Assembly (NCBI GenBank): GCA_002427755.1
Contig: DIYO01000002.1
Span: forward strand, 158,845-222,844
Length of the DNA stretch: 64,000 nt
Direction: 5' to 3'
Source of the DNA: Roseivirga sp. UBA6052
GTDB lineage: Bacteria > Bacteroidota > Bacteroidia > Cytophagales > Cyclobacteriaceae
Positions 8,788 to 17,382 of this stretch are shown one piece after another (the stretch's first letter is position 1; the number at the start of each line of letters is the position of its first letter). The notes under the pieces are model-generated. The model was given only the letters and a program-made list of their open reading frames with translations. It did no database searches and had not been told where the DNA came from. A program made the translations under genes and the position numbers.

Positions 8788-9024
8788 ATGCTAGATAGAG
8801 TAGAAGCAGCACTGGAAAAGATCAGGCCTTTTTTAATTGCCGATGGTGGTAATGTTAAGGTGCTAGAGATTACTGATGATATGGTAGTGCGTTTGGAATT
8901 AGAAGGCGCTTGTGGCACATGCCCAATGTCTCCAATGACCATGAAGGCAGGTGTAGAAGAAGCATTGTTAAGAGATATTCCTGAATTAAAAGGCGTTGAG
9001 GCTGTTAATGTAGCTGAAGCCTAG
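8788..9024 (+). CDS. NifU-like Fe-S assembly protein (Nfu domain)
   Basis: This 78-residue protein consists only of the NifU C-terminal domain, which binds a [4Fe-4S] cluster between subunits through the CxxC in GACGTCPMS. It starts 3 nt after the Mrp-type gene and is followed by a strong terminator, so the two form a small cluster-delivery operon. Length and motif are normal for the single-domain Nfu family. The client proteins are unknown; the Fe-S-rich hydrogenase small subunit in the same window is one plausible user. Confidence 0.93.
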   Translation: MLDRVEAALEKIRPFLIADGGNVKVLEITDDMVVRLELEGACGTCPMSPMTMKAGVEEALLRDIPELKGVEAVNVAEA

Positions 9025-9047
9025 AAATAAGAAATCAAACAGTTTGA

Positions 9048-9083
9048 GGCATTCATCCTAGATTTGGGTGAATGCCTTTTTTA
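9048..9083 (+). terminator. Rho-independent terminator after nfu
   Basis: An 8-bp stem (GGCATTCA with TGAATGCC) closes a 13-nt loop and is followed at once by six T. It ends the mrp-nfu unit. Confidence 0.85.
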
Positions 9084-9100
9084 TTTACAATTACTTATAA

Positions 9101-9130
9101 TTTGCCAAGTTGAGCGAATAACTATCTTTG
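9101..9130 (+). promoter_or_regulatory. Bacteroidota-type promoter
   Basis: TTTG at 9101-9104 and TATCTTTG at 9123-9130 match the -33 TTTG and -7 TAnnTTTG elements of the Bacteroidota housekeeping sigma factor, with 18 nt between them. The predicted start of transcription is about 9137, some 55 nt before the PASTA gene. Confidence 0.65.
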
Positions 9131-9191
9131 CTGAAACTAGACGCTTGACTATAAAATGAACGGCCTTTTTGGTCGTTACCTTTACTGAAAG

Positions 9192-9986
9192 ATGAGCCAA
9201 AAGCCTTTTACTATTTTTAGCTTCCTGAAAAGCTTGGGAATCATTGTTGGAATCGGAGCCGTACTACTTGTATTCTTCTTCTACATTTATCTTCCTAGCA
9301 CAACCAATCATAACGAGACGCTTACTGTTCCAGATCTGGTTGGCACTTCTTTTTCTCAGGTTGACGACTTATTGACCAACCGTAATCTGCGGTACGAAGT
9401 AGTAGTAGATTCTGGATACTCAGACAGCATGGAACCAGAAGCCATCTTGAGTCAGAATCCTAAAGGCGGTGCAAAAGTGAAAGAAGGAAGAAAAATATAC
9501 CTGACACTAAACGCGAATGTTCCTCCGAAAGTAAGAATGCCTAATCTGATTAATACAGACAAACTCAATGCAGAAGACATTTTGAAAAGCAATGGGCTTA
9601 AGCTGGGTGAAATTACCTACGTACCAGACAGAAGAGTGAATGCGGTAATAGCACAACAGATAGAAGAAGAGGATATTCAACCTGGTGAAATGATCTTTAA
9701 AGGCTCTAGCGTGGACTTGGTTATTGGTGATGGAGAAGGACTAAAGACTTTCCCTGCTCCTGATTTCTTAGGCAAGAACTTAGAAGAAGCTAATTTTCAA
9801 ATTGAAGCTTCTGGTCTTAAACTAGATGAAGTACAATACATACTTAACGATACGGTGCCTCCTAATAGAGTTTACAAGCAACGTCCACCTGTTGGCGTTA
9901 TGATTCAGACCGGTGACTTGATCCAAATATGGATCAACAGCACAAAACCAGAAGAAGAAGAGGAAGAGGAAGAAGGGAATCAATGA
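9192..9986 (+). CDS. PASTA-domain membrane protein
   Basis: This 264-residue protein has a short cytoplasmic tail, one membrane segment (about 14-33) and three periplasmic PASTA repeats (about 42-108, 112-180 and 186-252). Each repeat has the usual P(D/N)L(V/I)...A...L...G pattern. PASTA repeats bind peptidoglycan fragments or act as spacers. There is no kinase or transpeptidase domain, unlike Stk1 or PBP2x. The tail is a run of glutamates. A clear promoter lies upstream. The next gene starts inside the stop codon, so the two are translationally coupled. Confidence 0.9.
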   Translation: MSQKPFTIFSFLKSLGIIVGIGAVLLVFFFYIYLPSTTNHNETLTVPDLVGTSFSQVDDLLTNRNLRYEVVVDSGYSDSMEPEAILSQNPKGGAKVKEGRKIYLTLNANVPPKVRMPNLINTDKLNAEDILKSNGLKLGEITYVPDRRVNAVIAQQIEEEDIQPGEMIFKGSSVDLVIGDGEGLKTFPAPDFLGKNLEEANFQIEASGLKLDEVQYILNDTVPPNRVYKQRPPVGVMIQTGDLIQIWINSTKPEEEEEEEEGNQ

Positions 9987-11845
9987 AAACTCGGTTGATC
10001 ATATTGCTATGGATCTTGGGATCAGTGGCCTTTGGTCAAATCATAGAACGTCCCTTACCAAACAAGCAAAGAAACAAACCAAACGAAATACTTTTTGCTA
10101 CTCAGCAATCACAGTCCGTCTTAACCCTACCCTTTTGGGACGACTTTTCTACTTCGGGTCAAATACCGGATACAGACAAATGGGTTAATTCAGAAAACGT
10201 TAGAATCAGCAACGGAATTGGCAAAAACGCCCCTACGCTGAACGTTGCCATTTTCGATGGAGTAACTGCTTCAGGCTCTCCTTATAATGCCACTAGCTTA
10301 ATTAATGGTGCTACCGACAGTTTAATAAGTCAAGTGATAGACTTGGGTGTCTTAGGTTTTGATCAAAGAGATTCAGTTTATCTGAGTTTCTTCTGGCAAA
10401 TCAATGGTAATGGCGAATTACCGGATGCTGAAGATTCTCTCGTATTACAGTTTAAAGAGCCTAGTGGCAGATGGCAAAGTGTCTGGAATCAAACCGGTGG
10501 GGTTGAAAATGAGTCTGATGAATTTGAACAGGTCCTTCTGCAAGTGGGAAGAGAATACCACCATGACGGTTTCCAATTTCGCTTTAGATCCTTCTCTCGA
10601 TTAGCCGGACCGTTCGATACTTGGTTGATTGACTATGTGTATTTGAACGATTCAAGACATGCCAATGATATTGCTTATTTAGACCGTGCGCTCACCAGAA
10701 AACCGTCATTTCTTATTGGTCCTTATTCTGCTATGCCTACAGAGCAATTCTTTGCTGATCCTGAAAAGTACCTAATCGAAACGGACGCTGAATTCTTAAA
10801 CCTTAACTCATTCTTTCAACCCGTTCAGTTCTCAACCATTGTTAAGGACATAGTGAATGATGTAGAGCTTGAACGTTTAAACGATCAAACAGTAGCCAAC
10901 CCCCTACCCGATGCCTTTGAACGAAGAGTGTTTACCTCTCCACCCCTTTCTGCTTCTTCAATAGATCGGAATGCTGATAGTCTTTTGTTAGAGACATCAT
11001 ATTTCATCAATTCAGGAGATAACTTCTTAATAGAATCTATTAACCCTGGTGTAGACACTATTTTTAGTGAAAGTGTAGATTATAGAATTAATGATACGGT
11101 TAAAGTAGTAACCGTAATTGATGACTACCTAGCTTACGATGATGGCGACCCAGATTTTGCTGCAGGAATTAATCAGGCAGGTGGCCAACTAGCCTACCAG
11201 TATTTTGCTGAAACACGCGCACTCCTAACGCATATAGATATAAACTTCCCTTTCGTACAACAAACGGGCGAGCCCATTTCCATTTATGTATGGAGTCAAT
11301 TAGATAACGAAGCGAATTCAATACTTTATCAGAACCAGTATGCCGTACTCAGATCTAATGAAATTGGGGAATTAAGAGCCTATCAATTAGACACTCCTAT
11401 CTTTGTTCAAGACACCTTTTACATTGGATATCAACAGGCAACCAACGAATTCTTGGCGGTGGGCCTAGATAAAAATCAGGATTCAGGTGATAAAATGTTC
11501 TTTAATGTTTCAGGTGAATGGAGAGAAAATGAAACAGTGAACGGGAGTTTCTTAATGCGCCCTAGATTCGATAAAGCCACTGCGGCCATATTCGTACCCG
11601 GTCAAACTGTAATCACACCATCCGTAACCGTATTTCCAAACCCTAGTAATGGGGCATTCTACATTGAGGGGGAGGTTAATCAATTGCGTGTATTCGACAA
11701 CTGGGGTCAAGCCAAGACCATAAGAACTAGAGAAGAAGATAATGGTGTTTGGGTCGATTTAAGCGAGAACAAAAAAGGCATATATTTGCTCAAATTTTTG
11801 AGACAAGGTAAAGTGGTTACCAAACGTGTTATTTTGAATGAGTAG
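9983..11845 (+). CDS. T9SS type A sorting-domain protein
   Basis: The start is set at 9983 (ATG overlapping the previous TGA as ATGA) because it begins a signal peptide (MKTRLIILLWILGSVAFGQ). A longer frame from 9929 would begin with an Arg-rich stretch copied from the acidic tail of the previous gene in another frame. The 620-residue protein is largely beta-rich. It ends in a type IX sorting domain: VFPNPSNG about 80 residues from the end, then KGIYLLKF and a terminal KRVILNE. It should cross the outer membrane through the Por machinery. No enzymatic domain was recognised. Confidence 0.88.
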   Translation: MKTRLIILLWILGSVAFGQIIERPLPNKQRNKPNEILFATQQSQSVLTLPFWDDFSTSGQIPDTDKWVNSENVRISNGIGKNAPTLNVAIFDGVTASGSPYNATSLINGATDSLISQVIDLGVLGFDQRDSVYLSFFWQINGNGELPDAEDSLVLQFKEPSGRWQSVWNQTGGVENESDEFEQVLLQVGREYHHDGFQFRFRSFSRLAGPFDTWLIDYVYLNDSRHANDIAYLDRALTRKPSFLIGPYSAMPTEQFFADPEKYLIETDAEFLNLNSFFQPVQFSTIVKDIVNDVELERLNDQTVANPLPDAFERRVFTSPPLSASSIDRNADSLLLETSYFINSGDNFLIESINPGVDTIFSESVDYRINDTVKVVTVIDDYLAYDDGDPDFAAGINQAGGQLAYQYFAETRALLTHIDINFPFVQQTGEPISIYVWSQLDNEANSILYQNQYAVLRSNEIGELRAYQLDTPIFVQDTFYIGYQQATNEFLAVGLDKNQDSGDKMFFNVSGEWRENETVNGSFLMRPRFDKATAAIFVPGQTVITPSVTVFPNPSNGAFYIEGEVNQLRVFDNWGQAKTIRTREEDNGVWVDLSENKKGIYLLKFLRQGKVVTKRVILNE

Positions 11846-12140
11846 TTTCGTAGAAATCAGCATAGAAGAGTTCAAATCTCGTCAGGCCCAAAACGAAGAA
11901 ATTAACTTCTTGGACGTTCGAGAAGAGTGGGAATACATCGAGAACAATCTAGGTGCCTTGAATATACCACTGGCTGAAATACCAACTCGTTTGAGTGAAA
12001 TTGAGCATCTCAAATCTCAAGAAATCATAGTGCACTGTAAGAGTGGTAAACGAGGTGGTCAGGCTTGTAAATACTTGAAATCTCAAGGCTTTACCAACGT
12101 AAAAAATCTTTGTGGCGGTATTGAAGCTTTTCAGGCTTAA
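11838..12140 (+). CDS. Single-domain rhodanese-like sulfurtransferase
   Basis: This 100-residue cytoplasmic protein is one rhodanese domain. The active loop is CKSGKRG, with the Cys that carries persulfide, preceded by the LDVREEWEY motif. It overlaps the end of the T9SS protein gene by 8 nt, so it belongs to the same transcript. It could donate or relay sulfane sulfur. The specific acceptor is not indicated. Confidence 0.9.
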   Translation: MSSFVEISIEEFKSRQAQNEEINFLDVREEWEYIENNLGALNIPLAEIPTRLSEIEHLKSQEIIVHCKSGKRGGQACKYLKSQGFTNVKNLCGGIEAFQA

Positions 12141-12143
12141 CGC

Positions 12144-12767
12144 CTAAAACAAATCCATCCAATCTCTGGGATTAGTATTTTGATAGACCTGCAGTCCTAG
12201 TGCTGAAGCGGCATCTGTATTCTCTTTTTTGTCGTCTATAAACAATGCTTCTGAAGGATTCAAACCTTGTTCATCTATGATGATTTGCCAAGCGGCAGCA
12301 TTCGGTTTCCGCTCGCCAATGTCATGGCTATAGTACACTTTTTTAAAGTACTCGTTAAAGTTCTTGCCACTCACATGCTTAGCAACTTTCTCGAAGAATC
12401 TCACATGAATGCTATTGGTATTACTCATCACATATAAGTCGTACTCGCTAGCCATTTCTGTTAGCTTTTCGAATTTATCCTTGTCAATCCCTCCTCTTAA
12501 CATCGCGTTCCAAGCACCATCAATCACATCATCTTCAACCTCTATTTTAAGTGACTCTCTGATATTGGCCCTGAACTGAGCATCATCAATCTTGCCTACC
12601 TCATAATCTCGAAAAAACTGCTCTTTGCCATATACTGTCATGAGCTCTTCAGGAGATAGATTCGACAACTCTTCAAAAGCTTCACGTGTGAATTTATCTT
12701 GATGATCTATGATGACTCCTCCAAGATCAAAAATTACTACTCTTAAATTCGGAAAGTGATTGCCCAT
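12144..12767 (-). CDS. HAD-superfamily hydrolase (IA-type)
   Basis: This 207-residue haloacid-dehalogenase-like phosphatase shows motif I as VIFDLGGVIID (nucleophile Asp), motif II at VMSNTN, motif III Lys around GERKPN and motif IV as FIDDKKEN. The cap is small and helical. Related proteins dephosphorylate sugar or nucleotide phosphates; the substrate cannot be predicted. It is convergent with the rhodanese gene (3 nt between stops) and stands alone. Confidence 0.9.
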   Translation of the reverse strand: MGNHFPNLRVVIFDLGGVIIDHQDKFTREAFEELSNLSPEELMTVYGKEQFFRDYEVGKIDDAQFRANIRESLKIEVEDDVIDGAWNAMLRGGIDKDKFEKLTEMASEYDLYVMSNTNSIHVRFFEKVAKHVSGKNFNEYFKKVYYSHDIGERKPNAAAWQIIIDEQGLNPSEALFIDDKKENTDAASALGLQVYQNTNPRDWMDLF

Positions 12768-12841
12768 GTTGGTTGTTTAATTAGAGCCAAATATGTAACA
12801 TTGCAATCCAATTTTCAAGGGTCTAAACCGACTTTTGGAAA

Positions 12842-12915
12842 GGGCCTATAACTCAGTTGGTTAGAGTATCTGACTCATAATCAGAAAGTCCCTGGTTCGA
12901 GCCCAGGTGGGCCCA
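12842..12915 (+). tRNA. tRNA with CAT anticodon (elongator Met, or Ile2)
   Basis: A full cloverleaf can be drawn: acceptor GGGCCTA with TGGGCCC, D arm, anticodon stem TCTGA/TCAGA with CAT at 12876-12878, T stem CCTGG/CCAGG with a TTCGAGC loop, and discriminator A. The 3' CCA is not encoded. A CAT anticodon could be elongator tRNA-Met or tRNA-Ile2 (read after lysidine modification). It is not an initiator, because the anticodon stem lacks the three G-C pairs. A terminator follows. Confidence 0.9.
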
Positions 12916-12926
12916 CAAAATGAAAG

Positions 12927-12958
12927 GCTCCATTCTTATTCTAGGATGGAGCTTTTTT
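12927..12958 (+). terminator. Terminator after the tRNA
   Basis: GCTCCAT pairs with ATGGAGC, extended by a G-U and a C-G pair, and is followed by six T. It ends the tRNA transcript. Confidence 0.85.
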
Positions 12959-13150
12959 ATTTCAACACGATTAAAAATTCAATTTAAATCACAAAGAATT
13001 CGGTCATCTGCGTCATAGTTTATATCCATGCTTCATAGTTTTTGCCATATCCGAAAAATTTAAAATTATAGCAGCATAGGTCATAAGACTGCCTCTCCCT
13101 TCTGCCCGACCTTTACAATAAATTAATTAATCACATCAAACATTAAAAAG

Positions 13151-13720
13151 ATGAAAAACTCATTATTAATTCTATTTACGTTTTTAACGTTTGCCTCGTT
13201 TGGTCAAAATGAGAGCAATCAAGTTGAAAGAAACGGATTTGTTATCGGTTTTGGATTAGGTGCTGGCGTCATCAGTATTTCAGATAGCAATCAAGAGGTA
13301 CCTTTCGATGAAGCTCAATTCGGAAGTACTTTTCCAAATTTGAAATTTGGCTGGATGCTCAATGATCGCTTAGCGATTTTAGGAATGTATTCCGGAATGG
13401 GTTATGAATACGAAGGCAAAGACCGAAGTTTTGATGCATTTATGCCGTCTGTTCAATATTGGGTGAAAGACCGCTGGTGGATAAATGCTGGAGCGGGATT
13501 GGCTATGGATTTTCCAGCATTCTATGAAGACAATATAGAAGATGAAGATTGGAATTTTGGTGGTTCTGTTTCCTTCAGTACAGGATATGAATTAGTTCAA
13601 AAGAAGAAGTTCGCTTTAGATCTTCAAACACAACTGCAGATGGGTTGGGCCAATTTAGAAAATGGCGCAAATAGGGAAGCAGTGTTGCTCTCTTTTGGAG
13701 TAGGCTTTACTTGGTTCTAA
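13151..13720 (+). CDS. Outer-membrane beta-barrel protein
   Basis: This 189-residue protein has a signal peptide ending ASFGQ, followed by alternating amphipathic strands rich in Gly and aromatics (GFGLGAGVI, RLAILGMYSGMGYEY, WWINAGAGLAM, LLSFGVGFTWF). The C-terminal residue is Phe, typical of barrels recognised by the Bam complex. The pattern fits an OmpW/OmpA-like eight-stranded barrel. No periplasmic domain is present. It is a single gene, with 235 nt upstream and a strong terminator downstream. Confidence 0.82.
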   Translation: MKNSLLILFTFLTFASFGQNESNQVERNGFVIGFGLGAGVISISDSNQEVPFDEAQFGSTFPNLKFGWMLNDRLAILGMYSGMGYEYEGKDRSFDAFMPSVQYWVKDRWWINAGAGLAMDFPAFYEDNIEDEDWNFGGSVSFSTGYELVQKKKFALDLQTQLQMGWANLENGANREAVLLSFGVGFTWF

Positions 13721-13766
13721 TGGCAAATCATAAGGCCAACTTATTCGAAGCTGGTAAGATACACTT

Positions 13767-13797
13767 AAAAAAAGCCACTCTATTGAGTGGCGTTTTT
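13767..13797. terminator. Bidirectional terminator between the barrel gene and xylA
   Basis: The GCCACTC/GAGTGGC stem with loop TATT is flanked by a run of A on the left and T on the right. It can therefore stop both the barrel gene (+) and xylA (-). Confidence 0.88.
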
Positions 13798-13826
13798 ATT
13801 TTATCCGACTCTGAGCATTTTGCTAA

Positions 13827-15152
13827 TCAAATATGCTGATTTAAGATATTCTCGTAAAGTTCTTGCTTACCACTAATCTGTTCAGGCTCACTGAGCCTTT
13901 TGGCTAATTTTGACAAATCTTCGAGTGTCAATTTGCCTTCTACAAATTCTTGCCCTTTGCCTTCCTCAAAAGAAGCATAGCGATTATCTAACAGAGTCTC
14001 ATAGTTGGAATTATTGAGCACGGCATCAGCTACCAGCAAACCTCTGGCAAAAGTATCGGCACCACCAATATGAGCCAAGAAGAGGTCCTCGAGGTCAGTC
14101 GAGTTTCGTCTGGTTTTTGCATCGAAATTGATCCCTCCTCCTTGTAGACCTCCGGACTTTAAAAAGACTAACATAGCTTCCGCTGCTTCATAAATGTTAT
14201 TAGGAAATTGGTCCGTGTCCCAGCCGTTTTGATAATCTCCTCGGTTGGCATCGATACTGCCTAACATGCCCGCATTAGCTGCCACTTGTAATTCATGTTG
14301 AAAAGTATGCTGTGCTAATGTCGCATGGTTAACTTCTATATTCAGCTTGAAGTCCTCCTCTAACCCTTGCTCTCTGATAAAATTGATAGAAGTGGCCGCA
14401 TCAAAATCATATTGGTGCTTAGTAGGTTCCATAGGTTTTGGCTCGATAAAGAAGTTTCCTTTAAAACCATTACTCCTTGCATAGTCTCTGGCCATTCTCA
14501 TAAACCTGCCCACATTGTCTTGCTCTAATTTCATGTTTGTATTCAGCAAAGACATATACCCTTCTCTTCCACCCCAGAAAACATAATTCTCTCCTTCTAA
14601 AGCAATGGTGGCATCAATGGCAATTTTCAGCTGCGCTCCCGCCCAAGCCACCACTTCGAAGTTGGGATTAGAAGCTGCTCCATTCATATATCGAGGGTTC
14701 GAAAACAGATTAGCCGTACCCCAAAGCAACTTGGTATTCGAAGCATTCATCTTCTGCTTTAGATAGTCAACCATGATTTGGATTCGTTTCTCAGATTCTG
14801 AAAGAGAAGAGGCTTCTTCAACCAAATCGAAATCGTGAAAGCAATAATAATCAAAACCCATTTTGGTAATAAACTCAAATGCCGCATCGGCCTTCTCTTT
14901 AGCTGCAACTATTGGATCATTTGAAGTTGCCCATGGAAACAATTTCGTTCCCGGACCAAATGGGTCATTACCGACACCACCCATTGTATGCCAATAGGCC
15001 ATAGCAAACTTGAAGTGTTCTCGCATGGTCTTCCCTGCGACTACTTGATCAGGATTGTAGAACTTGAATGCCAAGGGATTATCTGACTCCCTTCCTTCAT
15101 ACTTGATCTCGTTAATTCCTTTGAAGTACTCCTTCTCTCCTAATATTACCAT
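13827..15152 (-). CDS. xylA: Xylose isomerase
   Basis: XylA converts D-xylose to D-xylulose in the cytoplasm. The 441-residue length fits the long (class II) family. Diagnostic motifs are YYCFHDFDL (catalytic His/Asp), WGGREGY, the metal-binding FIEPKPMEPTKHQYDFD, NIEVNHATLAQHTFQHEL and GSIDANRGD. It lies 2 nt downstream of xylB and ends at a terminator. No xylose transporter or regulator is adjacent. Confidence 0.97.
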   Translation of the reverse strand: MVILGEKEYFKGINEIKYEGRESDNPLAFKFYNPDQVVAGKTMREHFKFAMAYWHTMGGVGNDPFGPGTKLFPWATSNDPIVAAKEKADAAFEFITKMGFDYYCFHDFDLVEEASSLSESEKRIQIMVDYLKQKMNASNTKLLWGTANLFSNPRYMNGAASNPNFEVVAWAGAQLKIAIDATIALEGENYVFWGGREGYMSLLNTNMKLEQDNVGRFMRMARDYARSNGFKGNFFIEPKPMEPTKHQYDFDAATSINFIREQGLEEDFKLNIEVNHATLAQHTFQHELQVAANAGMLGSIDANRGDYQNGWDTDQFPNNIYEAAEAMLVFLKSGGLQGGGINFDAKTRRNSTDLEDLFLAHIGGADTFARGLLVADAVLNNSNYETLLDNRYASFEEGKGQEFVEGKLTLEDLSKLAKRLSEPEQISGKQELYENILNQHI

Positions 15153-15154
15153 GA

Positions 15155-16645
15155 TTACAAATTATTTTCTTTCAAAGCACTCTGTAAGACACTTCTCCAT
15201 TGAGAGTAAGCGCCTTCCAACTCTTGGTTTTTCTTAGATGGGATAATAGTTCTCAGATGATCTTCTCTCATAAAAACCTCCATAAGGTTCATATCAGCAT
15301 CTTTAAAAGCGCATGCCCTTGCCGCTCCCGTAGCTCCAGTCGTTTCATAGACCTCGATCTGAATATCAGCTAATGTGGCGATGGTTTGAGCAAAGACATC
15401 TGATCTAAACATATTATCATTGCCTACCCTTATTACTCTTGGAATTACCCCATCGTTTTTCATAATCTCCAAACCATAAACAAAGGCGAACGCAATCCCT
15501 TCTAATGCAGCTCTAGCCAAGTGAGCTTTACTATGTCTATTGAAATTAAGATGGTGTACTTTTGAACCGATATCTCTATTGTATAGTATTCGTTCAGCAC
15601 CATTTCCAAAAGGTAGAATCGTAAGACCTTCTGATCCTTCAGGAATGCCCTCAGCTAAAACATTCAGTTCTTGGAAATTGTCTAGTCCAAGGTTCTCTTT
15701 AAGCCAACTGTACTGAATGCCAGCACCGTTAACACACAATAGCTTACCAACTCTGGTCCGGTCTGCGCTATGGTTTACGTGAATGAAATTGTTCAACCGT
15801 TGAGACTCCTTAATTTCAAAGTTGTTTGTCACAGCATACACAACACCTGAAGTACCACATGTTGCTGCCACTTCACCAGGTTCGAATACTCCTAAGCTCA
15901 AAGCGTTGTTGGGCTGATCTCCTGCCCTATAGAGTAAAGGAGTCCCAGATTTTAATCCGGACTCACTTGCCCCTAACGCAGACACTTGACCTTGTAAGCC
16001 AAACATAGGAACAACTGATGGTACCAGTTCTTTACTTATGCCATATTGGGCCAAAATGGTTTCTGACAATGTATTGGATTGGTAATCCCAAAGAACTCCC
16101 TCCGATAGACCCGTGACAGTAGTTGTCATCTGCTGGGTCAATCTATAAGCGATATAGTCACCCGGAAGCATAAACTTATTGATGCGATTGTAGACATGAG
16201 GTTCATTCGCTTTAACCCAAGCCAACTTAGACGCTGTAAAGTTTCCAGGGGAATTTAAAAGCTCTGAGTTGCACTTTACATGTCCAATTTCGCCAAAAGC
16301 TCTTTCTCCTATTTCAACCGCTCGGCTATCACACCAAATGATCGCTTCTCTTAGTGTGTTCCCTTCAACATCCAAAAGAACAAGTCCATGCATTTGATAG
16401 GCAATACCAATACCTTCGATTTCTTCTTCAGTAATTCCAGATTGAATCTTTACCTTTTCAATTCCTTCACACACGTATTTCCACCAGTGTTCAGGACTCT
16501 GCTCTGCCCAACCCTCCTTCTCAGCTTTAATTGGTATAGCTGATTCAGGCGTCTGTACGAGACCAACAGATTTACCCGATTCTGATTCCACAATTGAAAT
16601 CTTTACTGAAGAACTGCCTAAATCTATTCCTAAAAAATACTTCAA
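15155..16645 (-). CDS. xylB: Xylulokinase
   Basis: XylB phosphorylates D-xylulose to xylulose 5-phosphate, feeding the pentose phosphate pathway. The 496-residue FGGY-family kinase shows the N-terminal phosphate motif LGIDLGSSSVK, YQMHGLV, the ligand motif IIWCDSRA, GDYIAYRLT, and the ATP-site CGTSGV. Its close order with xylA (2-nt gap, same strand) supports the specific assignment over other FGGY sugars. Confidence 0.95.
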   Translation of the reverse strand: MKYFLGIDLGSSSVKISIVESESGKSVGLVQTPESAIPIKAEKEGWAEQSPEHWWKYVCEGIEKVKIQSGITEEEIEGIGIAYQMHGLVLLDVEGNTLREAIIWCDSRAVEIGERAFGEIGHVKCNSELLNSPGNFTASKLAWVKANEPHVYNRINKFMLPGDYIAYRLTQQMTTTVTGLSEGVLWDYQSNTLSETILAQYGISKELVPSVVPMFGLQGQVSALGASESGLKSGTPLLYRAGDQPNNALSLGVFEPGEVAATCGTSGVVYAVTNNFEIKESQRLNNFIHVNHSADRTRVGKLLCVNGAGIQYSWLKENLGLDNFQELNVLAEGIPEGSEGLTILPFGNGAERILYNRDIGSKVHHLNFNRHSKAHLARAALEGIAFAFVYGLEIMKNDGVIPRVIRVGNDNMFRSDVFAQTIATLADIQIEVYETTGATGAARACAFKDADMNLMEVFMREDHLRTIIPSKKNQELEGAYSQWRSVLQSALKENNL

Positions 16646-16690
16646 CTTTTAGCGAATTACGTCTAATGTTAATCTACCACAATTTTGAAA

Positions 16691-16720
16691 GAAAAAGGAC
16701 TTGTAATTATTACAAGTCCT
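16691..16720 (-). terminator. Terminator at the end of the hydrogenase operon
   Basis: An 11-bp perfect stem (AGGACTTGTAA/TTACAAGTCCT, + strand) with a 3-nt loop is followed, on the minus strand, by a T-run. It lies 47 nt past the last hydrogenase-locus gene and 46 nt before xylB starts, so it separates the two operons. Confidence 0.9.
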
Positions 16721-16766
16721 TAAGAATTCAATATCTATTTGAGTCCAGCTACTTCATCAGGGGCTC

Positions 16767-17381
16767 TCAAACTATCCCATAGACCATATATCCTCCATAG
16801 GCCAAACAGAGCAGACTGGAGAAAACCACCATACCGGCTTGCAGCTTACCTGATTTAAATAACTGTTTAGAAAACGGTAGACTAAATATTGTTGCAGCTA
16901 TAAGCATGCCTACAATTGAGCCTAAACCAAAAGAAAGCAAATAGAAAAGTTCACTCAATGGCTGTTTGATCTCAGTCATCGCGATAATGATAACCGCACC
17001 ACTACCCGCAAGTCCATGAATAAGCCCAACACCATAAGCCAGTTTATGTCCTGAATGCGCTTTGACATCTTCAGAGTATTTGGTTTTAGTAAAGAGCTTT
17101 CTCAGTCGAAAAACACCGAGTATAATTAAGGTAACACCCACTAATCCCTCTAAGTAACCAAAGAAGCTCTCATTTACTATTAGTTTACTCAAGATGAAAA
17201 TAGCACCAATGACAAAAACAGTCGTGGTATGACCCAACCCCCAATAGATGCCATCTTTTAGAGCCACCTTGGTTTTATTTCGGTTGGTAACAATATTCAT
17301 AATGGCCACTAAATGGTCCGCTTCAAAAGCATGGCTAAAGCCAATACCGAGGGCAAAAAGTAATGGTAACAAAGTTTCCAT
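16767..17381 (-). CDS. Nickel permease-like protein (NicO/HupE-like)
   Basis: This 204-residue membrane protein has about six transmembrane segments. Its first segment carries the nickel/cobalt signature H-x4-D-H as His17-Ala-Phe-Glu-Ala-Asp22-His23. A second His-rich helix (GLGHTTTVFVIGA) and HGLAGSGAVIII follow. It is the last gene of the hydrogenase locus, 1 nt after the NHL gene, so it most likely imports nickel for the hydrogenase active site. NicO-type and HupE/UreJ-type permeases share these features and cannot be told apart here. Confidence 0.88.
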   Translation of the reverse strand: METLLPLLFALGIGFSHAFEADHLVAIMNIVTNRNKTKVALKDGIYWGLGHTTTVFVIGAIFILSKLIVNESFFGYLEGLVGVTLIILGVFRLRKLFTKTKYSEDVKAHSGHKLAYGVGLIHGLAGSGAVIIIAMTEIKQPLSELFYLLSFGLGSIVGMLIAATIFSLPFSKQLFKSGKLQAGMVVFSSLLCLAYGGYMVYGIV

Positions 17382-17382
17382 A

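Noticed and set aside
9929..9982. Upstream extension of the T9SS protein
   Set aside because: It would add an Arg-rich peptide that is only the out-of-frame reading of the poly-Glu tail, and would bury the signal peptide.
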